In this document: positions 19,207-28,978 of the stretch, piece by piece
Layout of the letters: each line of letters opens with the position of its first letter
Position numbering within the stretch: position 1 is the stretch's first letter
DNA from: Fen-1301 sp963786395
Lineage (GTDB): Bacteria > Bacteroidota > Ignavibacteria > Ignavibacteriales > Ignavibacteriaceae
Direction: 5' to 3'
Assembly: GCA_963786395.1 (NCBI GenBank)
Contig: CAWAZD010000001.1
Location: forward strand, 248,001-312,000
Length of the DNA: 64,000 nt
Notes under the pieces: model-generated
Told to the model about the DNA's origin: nothing
The model's database searches: none
What the model saw: the letters and a program-made list of their open reading frames with translations, nothing else
Position numbers and translations under genes: made by a program

Positions 19207-20700
19207 TCAGAAAGTAATTGTAAAAGTAGTACCGTTACTTTGATCAAGATTTATTTCACCTTTAAGTTGTTCTACAAAACTATTTACAAGTGTCAATCCA
19301 AGAGTACTGGTATTGTTAAATAGAAGTCCGTCAGGAAGCCCTATTCCATTATCAGAAATTATCAATTCATATTTATTATTGTTATACCGGTTAAAACAAA
19401 CAATCAGTTCCCCGGATTGTCTATTTTTAAATGCATATTTAATGGCATTAGTAATAAGTTCGTTTACTAATAATCCTACATGAATAGCCCTATCTGCATC
19501 CAAAATTATCGGTGCAATATCTGTTTTGAGACGGATTTCTTTATGATCCGTGCGGTAAGTGTTAAAAATATTTATAAGAATATCATTTAAGTAAACATCA
19601 AAATGAATTTCAGACAAATTATGTGATTTATACAAATTCTCATGTATTAAAGCCATAGTTTTAACGCGGTTGCTGCTTGTAACCAATGCTTCGTTAACTT
19701 CTTCATGATTACTATTCGACGATTGGAGTCCCAAAAGGCTTGAAATAATCTGAAGGTTATTTTTAACCCGGTGATGAATTTCTTTGACAAGTGCAATTTT
19801 CTCTTTTATTGTTCTTTCCTGCTCGATTTCATAGTTTTTCTGATCGGTAAAATCAATACATGAGCCGATATATCCAAAGAATTCATTTTCAGCAAACCTG
19901 GGAGTGCCGGTTATGAGGAACCATCTATATTCGCCTTTGGCATTCATTAACCTACAGTTAATTTTGAATTCTTTCCTGTCATCAAATGCAGAGTTAAAAC
20001 CATTCGACCATGTTAACTGGTCATTTGGATGGATGTTTTTTACCCAGCCTTCACCTACTTCCTCATCGAGAGGCTTTCCGGTAAATTTTAGCCATTGTTT
20101 ATTAACATAAGTGCATTTTTTTTCAATATCAGACATCCAAATTAAGACAGGTGCGGAATCAGCCAGAGACACAAACCTGGATTCACTTTCCACAAGGAAT
20201 TCTTCAATCTTCTTTTTTGCCGAAATGTCAATAATTGTATTCTGATAAAGGGGAGAGCTTGTTTCATAATCAATAATCTGAATAGTATGCATCTGGACAT
20301 CGCGGTAGATGTCACCACATTTTAATTTGAACTCCAAAATATGGTTATCTTTTGAAGAAACAATTTTTCTAATATATTTCAGATAATCCTGGATATATTC
20401 TTTGGAAACAAATACAAGGAAAGGCGTGCCTGAAAGATTTTGTCTATCCATCCCAAGCATAGAAGATAAAGTCAAATTTATATTCTTTATTATCCCCTTT
20501 TTATCAAAGGTTACGGTTCCTACGTGCGAATAGTCATAAAGACTTGAATAAAGATCCCTTGAATGTTCAAGGAGAAGTAACATATTTTTTAATTTAAGGT
20601 TTTGAAACAGGAGGGGTTCGGAATACTCATCCGCTATTTCAGCCTTAAGGATCCTAATAATCTCGATCAGTTCTTTTTTGCTCATCTTTGAATAATCCAT
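19207..20700 (-). CDS. PAS-domain histidine kinase, HisKA_2 type
   Basis: Predicted 497-residue soluble sensor kinase. Two PAS domains (about 55-165 and about 178-295, the second with a PAC-like FGYIGSCIDFTDQK end) are followed by a HisKA_2 dimerisation region with H309/H310 in KEIHHRVKNNLQIISSLL. An HATPase domain (about 400-497) contains LVNELITNAIKYAF and ISDNGIGLPDG. No transmembrane segment is present. It starts 15 bp after the CheB/CheR fusion gene, so both are probably co-transcribed and work in one pathway. HisKA_2 kinases often phosphorylate single-domain or anti-anti-sigma regulators; no partner regulator lies immediately next to it. Confidence 0.92.
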   Translation of the reverse strand: MDYSKMSKKELIEIIRILKAEIADEYSEPLLFQNLKLKNMLLLLEHSRDLYSSLYDYSHVGTVTFDKKGIIKNINLTLSSMLGMDRQNLSGTPFLVFVSKEYIQDYLKYIRKIVSSKDNHILEFKLKCGDIYRDVQMHTIQIIDYETSSPLYQNTIIDISAKKKIEEFLVESESRFVSLADSAPVLIWMSDIEKKCTYVNKQWLKFTGKPLDEEVGEGWVKNIHPNDQLTWSNGFNSAFDDRKEFKINCRLMNAKGEYRWFLITGTPRFAENEFFGYIGSCIDFTDQKNYEIEQERTIKEKIALVKEIHHRVKNNLQIISSLLGLQSSNSNHEEVNEALVTSSNRVKTMALIHENLYKSHNLSEIHFDVYLNDILINIFNTYRTDHKEIRLKTDIAPIILDADRAIHVGLLVNELITNAIKYAFKNRQSGELIVCFNRYNNNKYELIISDNGIGLPDGLLFNNTSTLGLTLVNSFVEQLKGEINLDQSNGTTFTITF

Positions 20701-20715
20701 ATAGTCCTATTCAAG

Positions 20716-23703
20716 CTAAAATATACGTTCCATGGAAATCAACATCAGTCCCGTGTCATTAGAATTGATTTTAAGTTTTCTGATGTTCATTTGAAGTTTT
20801 ATGCGACCTGAATTTCCAAAATTGGATTCCAATTCAAAGTATTCAACGTAATCTTCGGAAACAAGAATACTTTCGAGCAATTTTCTGAATTCTGGGATAT
20901 CCCATGAGCCATGTTGTATCCGGAAAATATTAATTTCTTCTACATCCTCTTTATTAAGAATAAAAGTTGAATAAAAAACCTTGTTGGCTTTTTTAATTAT
21001 GAAATTTGTATCCAGAAGTAATACTGGGTGATGGACAGTTTCAATAATAGTTTGTGCAAGGTATTTTTCTTCCTCGATAAGCCTGGCTGAAAAATTAACA
21101 TCATTCATATCGATGAATGCAAGAATAACCCCATCTATTTTATTTTCAAGGGTTTTATAGGGTCTCACCTTCATTTTATACCATAGATTATTATTTACCT
21201 GGACATCAATTTCATCTGATTCCAAAGTATTTATGACATTGGCAATAATTGAGTCAAGGTTATTAATACTAAGATTCATTCTCAGATCGCTGATAGGTCG
21301 GCCGATATCTGAGGATATCAGATTAAGAACTTTTTCGGCTGAAGGAGTAAATCGTCTGATTTTCAAATCCACACCAAGCATAATAATTGGGATATGGACA
21401 TTGCTTAACAGATTTACAAGATCATTATTAAGACGATTCAGTTCGCTGTTTCCATTTTGAAGTTCTTCATTAACTGTAGTTAATTCTTCATTAGTTGACT
21501 GCAATTCCTCCTTGGCAGTTTCCATTTCTTCATTTATGCTCTGCAGTTCTTCATTGCTTGACTGTAGTTCCTCAAGTGTTGACCTAAGTTCCTCATTTGC
21601 TGCCTCTCTTTCCTCTATTATTGATTGAAGATATTCCTTGGTTATAGTCAATTCACTTTTAAGCTTATCAATTTTAGATTCACTGACTAAGACTTTGCTG
21701 CCATTCAGCTTTTTATTTTTGTCTTTAACCCTTGAGTAGTCCTTAAATAGTTTTTCATCATTATGATCTTCAAAAACTATAAAATAATAATTCTCACCTT
21801 GTTTAGCCGCTATATTCATGGGTATAATTTCGATATTAACAACGCATAAATCTTTATTGTTAAAAAACTTGATGTCGTTTATTCTAAATCTTTTTCCGGT
21901 TTTCTTAACGTTTAAGAAAGCAGCTCTTAAGTCGGGCATAAGGTTTTCGTTGGTCATTTTGAAAAGGTTAAAGCTTGCCGATCCGGGTGAGGGGTTAAGA
22001 AATTTTCCGGTGTATCCCCTGAACTGAACAATATTCATATTATCATCAACAACTACGCCTGATGGAGCATAGTTATTTAGAATAATTTTGTCCGTTTCTT
22101 TTTGGATATCAAATTCAGAAACAGGAGGGTTTTCAGTTTTTCTTATTTCAGGTTTAACAGTTTTTTGGTCAGAGATAGAAAAGTTCATATTAAATTTTTT
22201 TATTGTTTGTTTACTGAGATATATTTTATGCTGCTTATCTGTTAGTGTGAACAGGTCGGCATAACTGCCGATAGTTTCGGAAGAGCCAAGGAGTAAATAT
22301 CCTTTGGGTTTTAAAGCATAATGGAATGTATTTATGACTTTTTTCTGAAGAGCCGGGTTAAGGTAAATTAAAAGGTTTCTGCAGCTAATAATATCAATTC
22401 TTGAGAAGGGGGGGTCTTTGGAAACATCCTGTTTAGCAAAGATACAGAGTTCCCTGATTTGTTTGATAATCTGATAGCCGCCGTTATTTTTATAAAAGAA
22501 TTTAGTAAGCCGTTCAGGAGAAACTTTTTCCTCTATAGTCGAAGGAAAAATCCCAAGCCGTGCTTTATCAATAACATTATCACTAATATCTGTGGCAAAT
22601 ATCTGAATTGAGAATTTACTTTTGATGGTTTCAAGATATTCAAGAAATGTAATTGCTAAAGAATAGACCTCTTCGCCTGAAGAACATCCGGGAACCCACA
22701 AGCGGATCAGGAGATCTTCTCTATCCTCGGTTGTCAATTCAGGAAATACACAACTCTTAAGTGAATCAAAAAATTTTGGATCTCTGAAGAAGCTTGTTAC
22801 TGTAATAAGGAGGTCATTAAAGAGGGCTTCCACTTCAGAATGATGAGTTTTCAGAAATTCAATATATTCATCGAGCTTATCAAATTTATTTATCAGCATT
22901 CTTCGTGATATTCGCCTTTTAATTGTACTAGGCTTGTACCCGGTAAAATCTATGCCGGAGAATGCATGAATACTTTTGAATATTTTCTCTATATTCTTAA
23001 ACCCCGAAAAGATTTTATCCGTAGGGTCAGTAACATCTTCAAAGAGCAGGGGGTTAACACTTATCCTTGTTAATTCTTCGGCAATTTTTTCCGGAGGTAA
23101 AATGAAATCAATTTCTAAGGCGGCTATAGCATTAAGGGGCATTCCATCGAATTTGCATGTTTTGGGATCCTGTACAAAAGTAATTCCTGCCGCGTCTTTA
23201 ATATACTTTAATCCTTCTGAACCATCTGCGCCGGTTCCGGATAATACTACTCCAATAGAATTTTGTTTATAATTTAGGGCGATAGATTTAAAAAAATTAT
23301 CAATCGGGAGATGCAATCCTGGATGCGATGACCTGGACGACAGTCTGAATTTATTGTCCGCCAAAATAATGTCATCTGCTGAAGGAATAAGATAAATAGT
23401 ATCCTTTTTTATATGCATTCCTTCAGTTACTTCAATTACAGGTAGTTTTGTTTCGCGGGTTAAGATTTCATCTAAATGACTTTTATGACTTGGATCAAGA
23501 TGTTGAATGAGAACATAAACCATTCCCGAGTCAGAAGGTAATTCCCTTACCATTTTAATAAAAGCTTCTACGCCTCCTGCCGATGCTCCGATTCCCACCA
23601 CTATAAGATTATCTGGAATTAGAATTTCGGTAGAATTTACCCGGGTCTTACCTTTTTCAGGTCTTGAAACTAACTTTTTATCAAGTGGAATGTTCTTTTT
23701 CAT
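20716..23703 (-). CDS. CheB-CheR fusion protein with coiled coil and PAS domains
   Basis: Predicted 995-residue signalling protein. A CheB methylesterase domain (about 30-220) has the catalytic residues S41 in GIGASAGG, H68 in IQHLDPSH and the Asp in GTGADGSEGL. A CheR methyltransferase domain (about 235-500) has SFFRDPKFF, the SAM-binding WVPGCSSGEEVYS and ISCRNLLIYL. A coiled coil of repeated EELQSxNEEL heptads (about 660-745) is followed by two PAS-like regions (about 750-995). There is no receiver domain on CheB. This architecture is widespread in non-chemotaxis signalling and normally lies beside a HisKA_2 or HWE kinase, as here (gene at 19207-20700, 15 bp downstream). No MCP, CheA or CheW is in the window. 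Confidence 0.93.
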   Translation of the reverse strand: MKKNIPLDKKLVSRPEKGKTRVNSTEILIPDNLIVVGIGASAGGVEAFIKMVRELPSDSGMVYVLIQHLDPSHKSHLDEILTRETKLPVIEVTEGMHIKKDTIYLIPSADDIILADNKFRLSSRSSHPGLHLPIDNFFKSIALNYKQNSIGVVLSGTGADGSEGLKYIKDAAGITFVQDPKTCKFDGMPLNAIAALEIDFILPPEKIAEELTRISVNPLLFEDVTDPTDKIFSGFKNIEKIFKSIHAFSGIDFTGYKPSTIKRRISRRMLINKFDKLDEYIEFLKTHHSEVEALFNDLLITVTSFFRDPKFFDSLKSCVFPELTTEDREDLLIRLWVPGCSSGEEVYSLAITFLEYLETIKSKFSIQIFATDISDNVIDKARLGIFPSTIEEKVSPERLTKFFYKNNGGYQIIKQIRELCIFAKQDVSKDPPFSRIDIISCRNLLIYLNPALQKKVINTFHYALKPKGYLLLGSSETIGSYADLFTLTDKQHKIYLSKQTIKKFNMNFSISDQKTVKPEIRKTENPPVSEFDIQKETDKIILNNYAPSGVVVDDNMNIVQFRGYTGKFLNPSPGSASFNLFKMTNENLMPDLRAAFLNVKKTGKRFRINDIKFFNNKDLCVVNIEIIPMNIAAKQGENYYFIVFEDHNDEKLFKDYSRVKDKNKKLNGSKVLVSESKIDKLKSELTITKEYLQSIIEEREAANEELRSTLEELQSSNEELQSINEEMETAKEELQSTNEELTTVNEELQNGNSELNRLNNDLVNLLSNVHIPIIMLGVDLKIRRFTPSAEKVLNLISSDIGRPISDLRMNLSINNLDSIIANVINTLESDEIDVQVNNNLWYKMKVRPYKTLENKIDGVILAFIDMNDVNFSARLIEEEKYLAQTIIETVHHPVLLLDTNFIIKKANKVFYSTFILNKEDVEEINIFRIQHGSWDIPEFRKLLESILVSEDYVEYFELESNFGNSGRIKLQMNIRKLKINSNDTGLMLISMERIF

Positions 23704-23855
23704 ATTATTCCAATGGCTAAAAAAAAAACATAAACCCTTTATTAAATTATAAACAAATTATTTAATATTGCAAATAAATCACATATATTTATTCGGATGT
23801 GATTTATAGACAAATTGGTATATTACAATGTAGGGAGTATCTATAAAAACATTTT

Positions 23856-25976
23856 TTAGATTCCATTACTTTTAACACCAGTGTTTGTCCGGGCAATTCG
23901 GGCATCAACGGTTAAGATCAGATTATCAGTAGTAATGATTACGGGGTTAAGGTCGAGTTCAAATATAGAGTCATCATCAAGCATCATTTGAGCTAAATTC
24001 CTTATGATTGATTTTATTACGCTAATATCGGCTCCTTTTTCACCACGGACACCTTTGATGATCTTTCCTGCATAAGTTTTATCAATCATATTATTAATGT
24101 CAATTTCAGTTAGATAGGCAGATTTCATACATGTATCTTTAAATACTTCAACATATTTACCGCCGCTGCCAAACATAATCATTGGACCAAATGAATAATC
24201 GCGGAATCCGCCAATTAATAATTCATGCTTTGTCTTTAAGAATGGCTGCAAAAGGAATTTCTCAATAGTAAATCCTTTTGAGGAAAAGTTCCTTGCAATT
24301 TCTGAGGCTGAACTCCGGAGATCTTCATAGCTGAGTATATTCAGTTTTACAGCATTCATCTCTGTTTTATGAACTACTTCTGAAGAAATTCCCTTAAGAC
24401 AAACAGGAAAGTCGAGGTCAGATAGATTATTTAATTCTTTGGGAGAAACAAATGTTGAAGTAACATTCGGGATATGATACGTGGATAAAAGAGCTTGAGT
24501 CTCCTGTAGAGATAGAAACTTGCTGCTACTCCCAGCCAGCCCGGGCACATTTTTAATTGAAGTGGAACCAGATAAAGCGGGTTTAAGTCGTTTCTTTATA
24601 ATATTATTTCCGGAATAGAAAATCATATTGGATAAAACCTCCACGGGATCTTCAGGTCTTCTAAATAGCGGATATTTATAATGTGACTGATGCCTGTATT
24701 TTTCCCAGAATTCAGGAAGAGGCATAACAACCTGGAGAAGAGGTTTATCTGATTTAATAGAATTTATGTTTTCAATTACTTCAAATGCAGGCACCATTAC
24801 AGGTTCAACAAAAACAGAAATAACAGCATCAACATTTTCATCTTTAAGTATTATTCTGTTTACTTCTTTAAATTGTTCTGCCGTTCCTCCGGGCAGGAGA
24901 TCGACAGGATTATTAACACTACCTTCAGGGTGAACTAACTTTTTAAGTTCTGATTTAGTTTCAGAGCTTAATGAAGCAAGAACAAGATTTTTATTCTCAA
25001 GTTTATCTACAGTAAGAATTGCAGGCCCGCCAGCATTAGTAACAATAGCTATCCGGTTTCCTTTCGGTAGATGGAAATTCTCAAAACCCTTTGCTGAGTT
25101 GAACATTTCACTCAAGTCATTAACTCTTATTATTCCAAATTGTTCAAGCACTGCATTAACAACCTTGTCGCTGCTTCCAAGAGCCCCGGTGTGTGATGAT
25201 GCAGCTTTAATACCGGCTGATGTTATTCCTGCTTTTAGAATAATAACCGGTTTACTGATTTTACTTTCAATAAATTGTCTCAGGAATGATTCACCATCTG
25301 AAAAACTTTCAAGATACATGGTGATGGTTTTTATTTTATCATCCTGGTTCCAGAATTCTAATAGATCATTTTCACAGATATCAGCTTTATTCCCAACGCT
25401 AATAAAGTGTCCAAACCGAATGTCAGTTTCTCTTAGAGAATTTAGGACAGCCGCACCGATTGCGCCGCTCTGAGAAAGGAAAGCAGTGTTTCCTGTTTCA
25501 GGTTTTTCAGCTACAAAAGTGGCATTTAGCATTATTTCCGGGAAGGAAGTAATGACACCCATACAATTTGGTCCAACAAGCCGGACTCCAGCGTTTTTTA
25601 TCTTTTCAAGTATCCGTTTTTCAGCCAGTTCTCCTTCAATACCTGTTTCTTTAAAACCTGCTGTAATGAGGATCACCGCCTTAACACCTTTTAAGATCAA
25701 TTGATCAATTGCTTCTTCCGAAAATAATTTAGGGACTACAACTATCCCTAAATCAATCTTATCAGAAATATCATTTATTGACTTATAACATTTATAATCA
25801 AGTATAAAATCCGTTTTAGGATTAACTGGAAAGATCTTACCAGTAAAACCATAATTCTTAATAGATTTCAACAATTCATATCCAATGCTCTTTTCTTTAG
25901 ATGAAGCCCCTGCAACACACACAGATTCAGGGTAAAAAAAGTTGCCTAGAGGATTAAGTTTTTGAAAAGATTGCAT
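23856..25976 (-). CDS. Acyl-CoA synthetase, ADP-forming (acetate-CoA ligase family)
   Basis: Predicted 706-residue cytoplasmic enzyme of the NDP-forming acyl-CoA synthetase superfamily, interconverting an acyl-CoA, ADP and phosphate with the acid, CoA and ATP. An N-terminal CoA-binding domain (about 10-110, FYPESVCVAGASSKEKSIG) is followed by succinyl-CoA-ligase-like domains (about 150-440) with SQSGAIGAA and the phospho-His motif SSHTGALGSSD. A C-terminal ATP-grasp domain (about 490-695) has the PVCLKGIS and FGSGGKYVEVFKD segments. The order alpha-beta in one chain is the fused form found in many bacteria. No GNAT acetyltransferase domain is attached, which argues against a Pat-type protein acetylase. 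It stands alone between a signalling operon and a divergent kinase gene. The acyl substrate cannot be told from sequence. Confidence 0.88.
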   Translation of the reverse strand: MQSFQKLNPLGNFFYPESVCVAGASSKEKSIGYELLKSIKNYGFTGKIFPVNPKTDFILDYKCYKSINDISDKIDLGIVVVPKLFSEEAIDQLILKGVKAVILITAGFKETGIEGELAEKRILEKIKNAGVRLVGPNCMGVITSFPEIMLNATFVAEKPETGNTAFLSQSGAIGAAVLNSLRETDIRFGHFISVGNKADICENDLLEFWNQDDKIKTITMYLESFSDGESFLRQFIESKISKPVIILKAGITSAGIKAASSHTGALGSSDKVVNAVLEQFGIIRVNDLSEMFNSAKGFENFHLPKGNRIAIVTNAGGPAILTVDKLENKNLVLASLSSETKSELKKLVHPEGSVNNPVDLLPGGTAEQFKEVNRIILKDENVDAVISVFVEPVMVPAFEVIENINSIKSDKPLLQVVMPLPEFWEKYRHQSHYKYPLFRRPEDPVEVLSNMIFYSGNNIIKKRLKPALSGSTSIKNVPGLAGSSSKFLSLQETQALLSTYHIPNVTSTFVSPKELNNLSDLDFPVCLKGISSEVVHKTEMNAVKLNILSYEDLRSSASEIARNFSSKGFTIEKFLLQPFLKTKHELLIGGFRDYSFGPMIMFGSGGKYVEVFKDTCMKSAYLTEIDINNMIDKTYAGKIIKGVRGEKGADISVIKSIIRNLAQMMLDDDSIFELDLNPVIITTDNLILTVDARIARTNTGVKSNGI

Positions 25977-26084
25977 TTTTTTAAGATATTATTTGTTATT
26001 ATTTAACATCTAAAACTAATATATTATTTAGAATTATCAGAATAAGAATTTTAAGGAAAACACACAGGAGCGATAAAGTACCTT

Positions 26085-27431
26085 TTGTCTGAAATGGAAA
26101 ATAAAACAAGTAATACCGGCATATTAAAAATTATAATAATCTATATGCTTACCGGGGGATTATGGATATTGTTCTCAGATTTCATAATAACCTGGTTCAC
26201 AACTGATATTGGTGTATTAACAAAATTGGCAACTGCAAAAGGATGGTTCTTTATAATTGTTACATCAATTCTTTTGTATACTTTAATAAAAAAATATGCT
26301 GTTGAACAAAAAGAAACAGAAGAGAACCTGCATGAAGTTGAAGATCAGGTAAGAAAGCTTTCACGTGCTGTTGAACAGAATCCCTCGACTATCGTAATAA
26401 CTGATCTGAATGGGCGCATAGAATATGTAAATCCTAAATTTACAGAATCCACAGGTTATACATTCCAGGAAATAAAGGGAAAGAATCCTTCAGTACTGAA
26501 ATCCGGAACCCAACCCGGGGATTTTTATAAAGAACTTTGGGATACCATTACATCCGGGAATGAGTGGCGGGGTGAATTTCACAATAAGAAAAAAGACGGT
26601 ACCTTATATTGGGAATCCGCTTCAATTTCATCTATAAAAAACAATAATGGAGTAATGACACATTTCCTTGCAATAAAAGAGGACATTACGGAAAAGAAAA
26701 TAATTGAACAAGAACTAATAAAAGCTAAAGAAAAAGCAGAGGAGTCAGATAAACTGAAATCTGAATTCCTTGCTCAGATGTCCCATGAAATCAGGACTCC
26801 CTTAAATGTAATTCTTAGCTACAATTCATTTCTTAGAGATGAATTGACAGATCATCTTGATCAGGAACAGGTTAACGCATTTTCAGCCGTGAATTCAGCA
26901 GGGAAAAGACTATTCAGAACTATTGACCTGATTCTTAATATGGCTGAATTGCAAACAGGGAATATTGATGTTAGACTAAGTGATATTAATATTTATTATA
27001 TTTTAAAGGGACTCACAAGAGAATTTGAACATGCTGCCAGTGAAAAAAATCTGGTTATAAATTGTTTAATAGATTGTAAGACAGAGCCGATTGTCCTTAG
27101 TGATGAATACATAATATCAGAGGTATTTCAGAATTTAATTGATAATGCAATAAAATATACTATTGAAGGACAAATAGATGTGAAAGTCTATATGGATGAA
27201 AACGACAAGTTTTTTGTTTCAATTAAGGATACTGGAATCGGGATATCGGAAGAATATATTGATAAAATATTTCTGCCTTTCTCACAGGAGGAGTCAGGAT
27301 ATTCACGTAAATATGAGGGAAACGGGCTTGGGCTGGCATTAGTAAAGAATTACCTCAAACTTATTAATGCTGATATTAGGGTAGAAAGTGAGAAAGGGGA
27401 AGGATCAAATTTTATAGTTAATTTTAATTAG
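26085..27431 (+). CDS. Membrane PAS sensor histidine kinase
   Basis: Predicted kinase of about 445 residues. There are two transmembrane helices near the N-terminus (about 10-32 and 42-63), a PAS/PAC domain (about 80-205, with ITDLNGRIEYVNPKF and HFLAIKEDITEKK), a HisKA domain with the phospho-His in AQMSHEIRTPLNVI (H231 counting from the ATG), and an HATPase domain (VFQNLIDNAIKYT, IKDTGIGI, GNGLGLALV). The start is unclear: the longest frame begins with a TTG at 26085, but an ATG at 26094 is likelier; neither has a well-placed ribosome site (GGAG is about 26 bases before the ATG). It ends 7 bp before the decarboxylase gene, so the two are probably co-transcribed. No response regulator is adjacent. 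Confidence 0.9.
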   Translation: MSEMENKTSNTGILKIIIIYMLTGGLWILFSDFIITWFTTDIGVLTKLATAKGWFFIIVTSILLYTLIKKYAVEQKETEENLHEVEDQVRKLSRAVEQNPSTIVITDLNGRIEYVNPKFTESTGYTFQEIKGKNPSVLKSGTQPGDFYKELWDTITSGNEWRGEFHNKKKDGTLYWESASISSIKNNNGVMTHFLAIKEDITEKKIIEQELIKAKEKAEESDKLKSEFLAQMSHEIRTPLNVILSYNSFLRDELTDHLDQEQVNAFSAVNSAGKRLFRTIDLILNMAELQTGNIDVRLSDINIYYILKGLTREFEHAASEKNLVINCLIDCKTEPIVLSDEYIISEVFQNLIDNAIKYTIEGQIDVKVYMDENDKFFVSIKDTGIGISEEYIDKIFLPFSQEESGYSRKYEGNGLGLALVKNYLKLINADIRVESEKGEGSNFIVNFN

Positions 27432-27438
27432 AAGGATT

Positions 27439-28882
27439 ATGGAAGAAAATAAAGAACATAGGGACATGTCGCCTGAAGAATTCAGGAAATTTGGTTATCA
27501 GTTAGTAGACTGGGCTTCAGATTATCTGAAGAATATAGAAAGTTATAAAGTTCTGCCAGATGTAAAACCGGGAGACATAAAAGCTCAGATCTCCCCAGAG
27601 CCCGAATATAAAGGGCGAGGACTTCGGCAAAATTATTAAGGACTTTGAAAAAATAATTGTTCCGGGAATTACTCACTGGAACCATCCCGGTTTTATGGCT
27701 TATTTTAGTTCAACAGCAAGTGTGCCCGGAATATTAGCTGAACTATTAATCGCTGTTATGAATGTAAATGGAATGTTATGGAAGACATCACCATCGTCGA
27801 CCGAACTTGAGGAGACTACTACAAAATGGGTAAGAGAAATGCTTGGTTTGCCCGAATATATGTGGGGAATTATTTATGATACCGCATCGGTAAGCAGCAT
27901 GCATGCAATTGCATGTGCCCGTGAAAAACTTGGACTTGAGGTAAGAGAGAAAGGGCTTTCTGGGCATGATGTGCCGAAATTAAGATTATATTGTTCCGAA
28001 CACGCTCATTCATCAATTGAGAAAGGAGCATTGACATTAGGGATTGGAAGAGACGGAGTAACCAAAATTAAATCAGATGAGAATTTCAGGATGATTCCTG
28101 AACTGCTTAGGGAAGAAATAAAAAAGGATCGGGCAAACGGCATAATTCCATTTTGTGTTGTAGTAACTATTGGCACTACATCAACCACAAGTGTTGATCC
28201 TTTAAGAGCAATAGGAGAAATTTGTAAAGAAGAAAATTTATGGCTGCATGTAGATTCTGCTCATGCCGGAGCGGCTGCAATGCTTCCGGAATTAAGGCAT
28301 ATATTTGACGGGGTTGAGTATGCTGATTCAGTTGTAATGAATCCGCATAAATGGATGTTTGTACCCGTTGATTGCAGCATATTATTTGTGAGGGATCCGG
28401 ATATTCTGAAGAGGGCATTTAGTCTTAGCCCGGAATATCTTAAAACAAAGAATGATGGTGATGTAATAAATTATCATGATTACGGTTTGCAGTTAGGCAG
28501 AAGATTCCGTTCGCTGAAACTCTGGTTTGTTATTAAATATTTCGGAGTTGAAGGTATGCAGTCCATAATAAGATGGAACATTGAAACAGCGCAGATATTC
28601 AAGAAATTCGTAGTAGATGATCCTGATTTTGAGCTTATGGCACCGGTTCCTTTCAGTACAATTTGTTTCAGATTTAACCCCAAAGGATTTAAGGGAGATG
28701 TGAATGAATTGAATAGTCAGCTGCAGGAAGAGATAAATAAAAACGGGAAAATATTTCTGTCTCATACAAAGCTGAATGATAATTTTGTAATCCGGCTTGT
28801 GGTTTCCGGTGTGCGGACTGAAGAGAGGACAATCCGGGAGGCATGGGATATTATAAAGGAAGTTAGCGGGAGAATATTTTAA
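27439..28882 (+). pseudogene. Aromatic-L-amino-acid decarboxylase, single-base frameshift
   Basis: A PLP-dependent group II decarboxylase (DOPA/tryptophan/tyrosine decarboxylase family) encoded in two frames. The first frame (27439-27639) opens MEENKEHRDMSPEEFRKFGY and runs into a stop after 66 codons. Reading on after dropping one G from the GGG at 27613-27615 restores KGEDFGKIIKDFEKIIVPG, then THWNHPGFMAYF and the rest of the enzyme to 28882. The restored protein would be 480 residues, the usual length of the family, with the PLP lysine in MNPHKWMF at residue 304, HVDSAHAG for the PLP Asp, and intact C-terminal domain motifs. The downstream frame has no other damage, so this is either a very recent mutation, an assembly error, or (least likely) a +1 frameshift site. 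AAGGATT precedes the ATG. It follows the PAS kinase by 7 bp. Confidence 0.88.
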
Positions 28883-28891
28883 ATTTAGTAA

Positions 28892-28963
28892 GTCATCCCC
28901 GCGAAAGCGGGGCCATGGGAAAATTTGAAATTGGTTTGTCATCCCCGCGAAAACGGGGATGAC
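28892..28963. repeat. Two REP-like palindromes between convergent genes
   Basis: Two copies of a GC-rich palindrome, GTCATCCCCGCG and complement, lie at 28892-28912 (right arm lacking its GATGAC end) and 28938-28963 (complete arms ending GGGGATGAC). They occupy the gap between the convergent decarboxylase and hslU genes, where they could form the transcript 3' ends. They belong to the dispersed family also seen near 39528, 39591, 40882, 49528 and 57554. Confidence 0.9.
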
Positions 28964-28978
28964 ATTAAATAATTAGAT

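Noticed and set aside
25099..25473. 124-codon frame antisense to the acyl-CoA synthetase
   Set aside because: Shadow frame with low-complexity composition and no ribosome site.
27613..27617. Programmed +1 frameshifting in the decarboxylase gene
   Set aside because: No stimulatory element visible, no known precedent in the family, and a similar single-base break occurs in an unrelated gene nearby.
28493..28942. 149-codon frame antisense to the decarboxylase
   Set aside because: Shadow of a well-recognised enzyme frame; also runs through the palindromes.
28892..28963. Palindromes read as a mini CRISPR array
   Set aside because: Only two copies here, with no constant spacer and no cas genes; the family is dispersed, as for REP elements.
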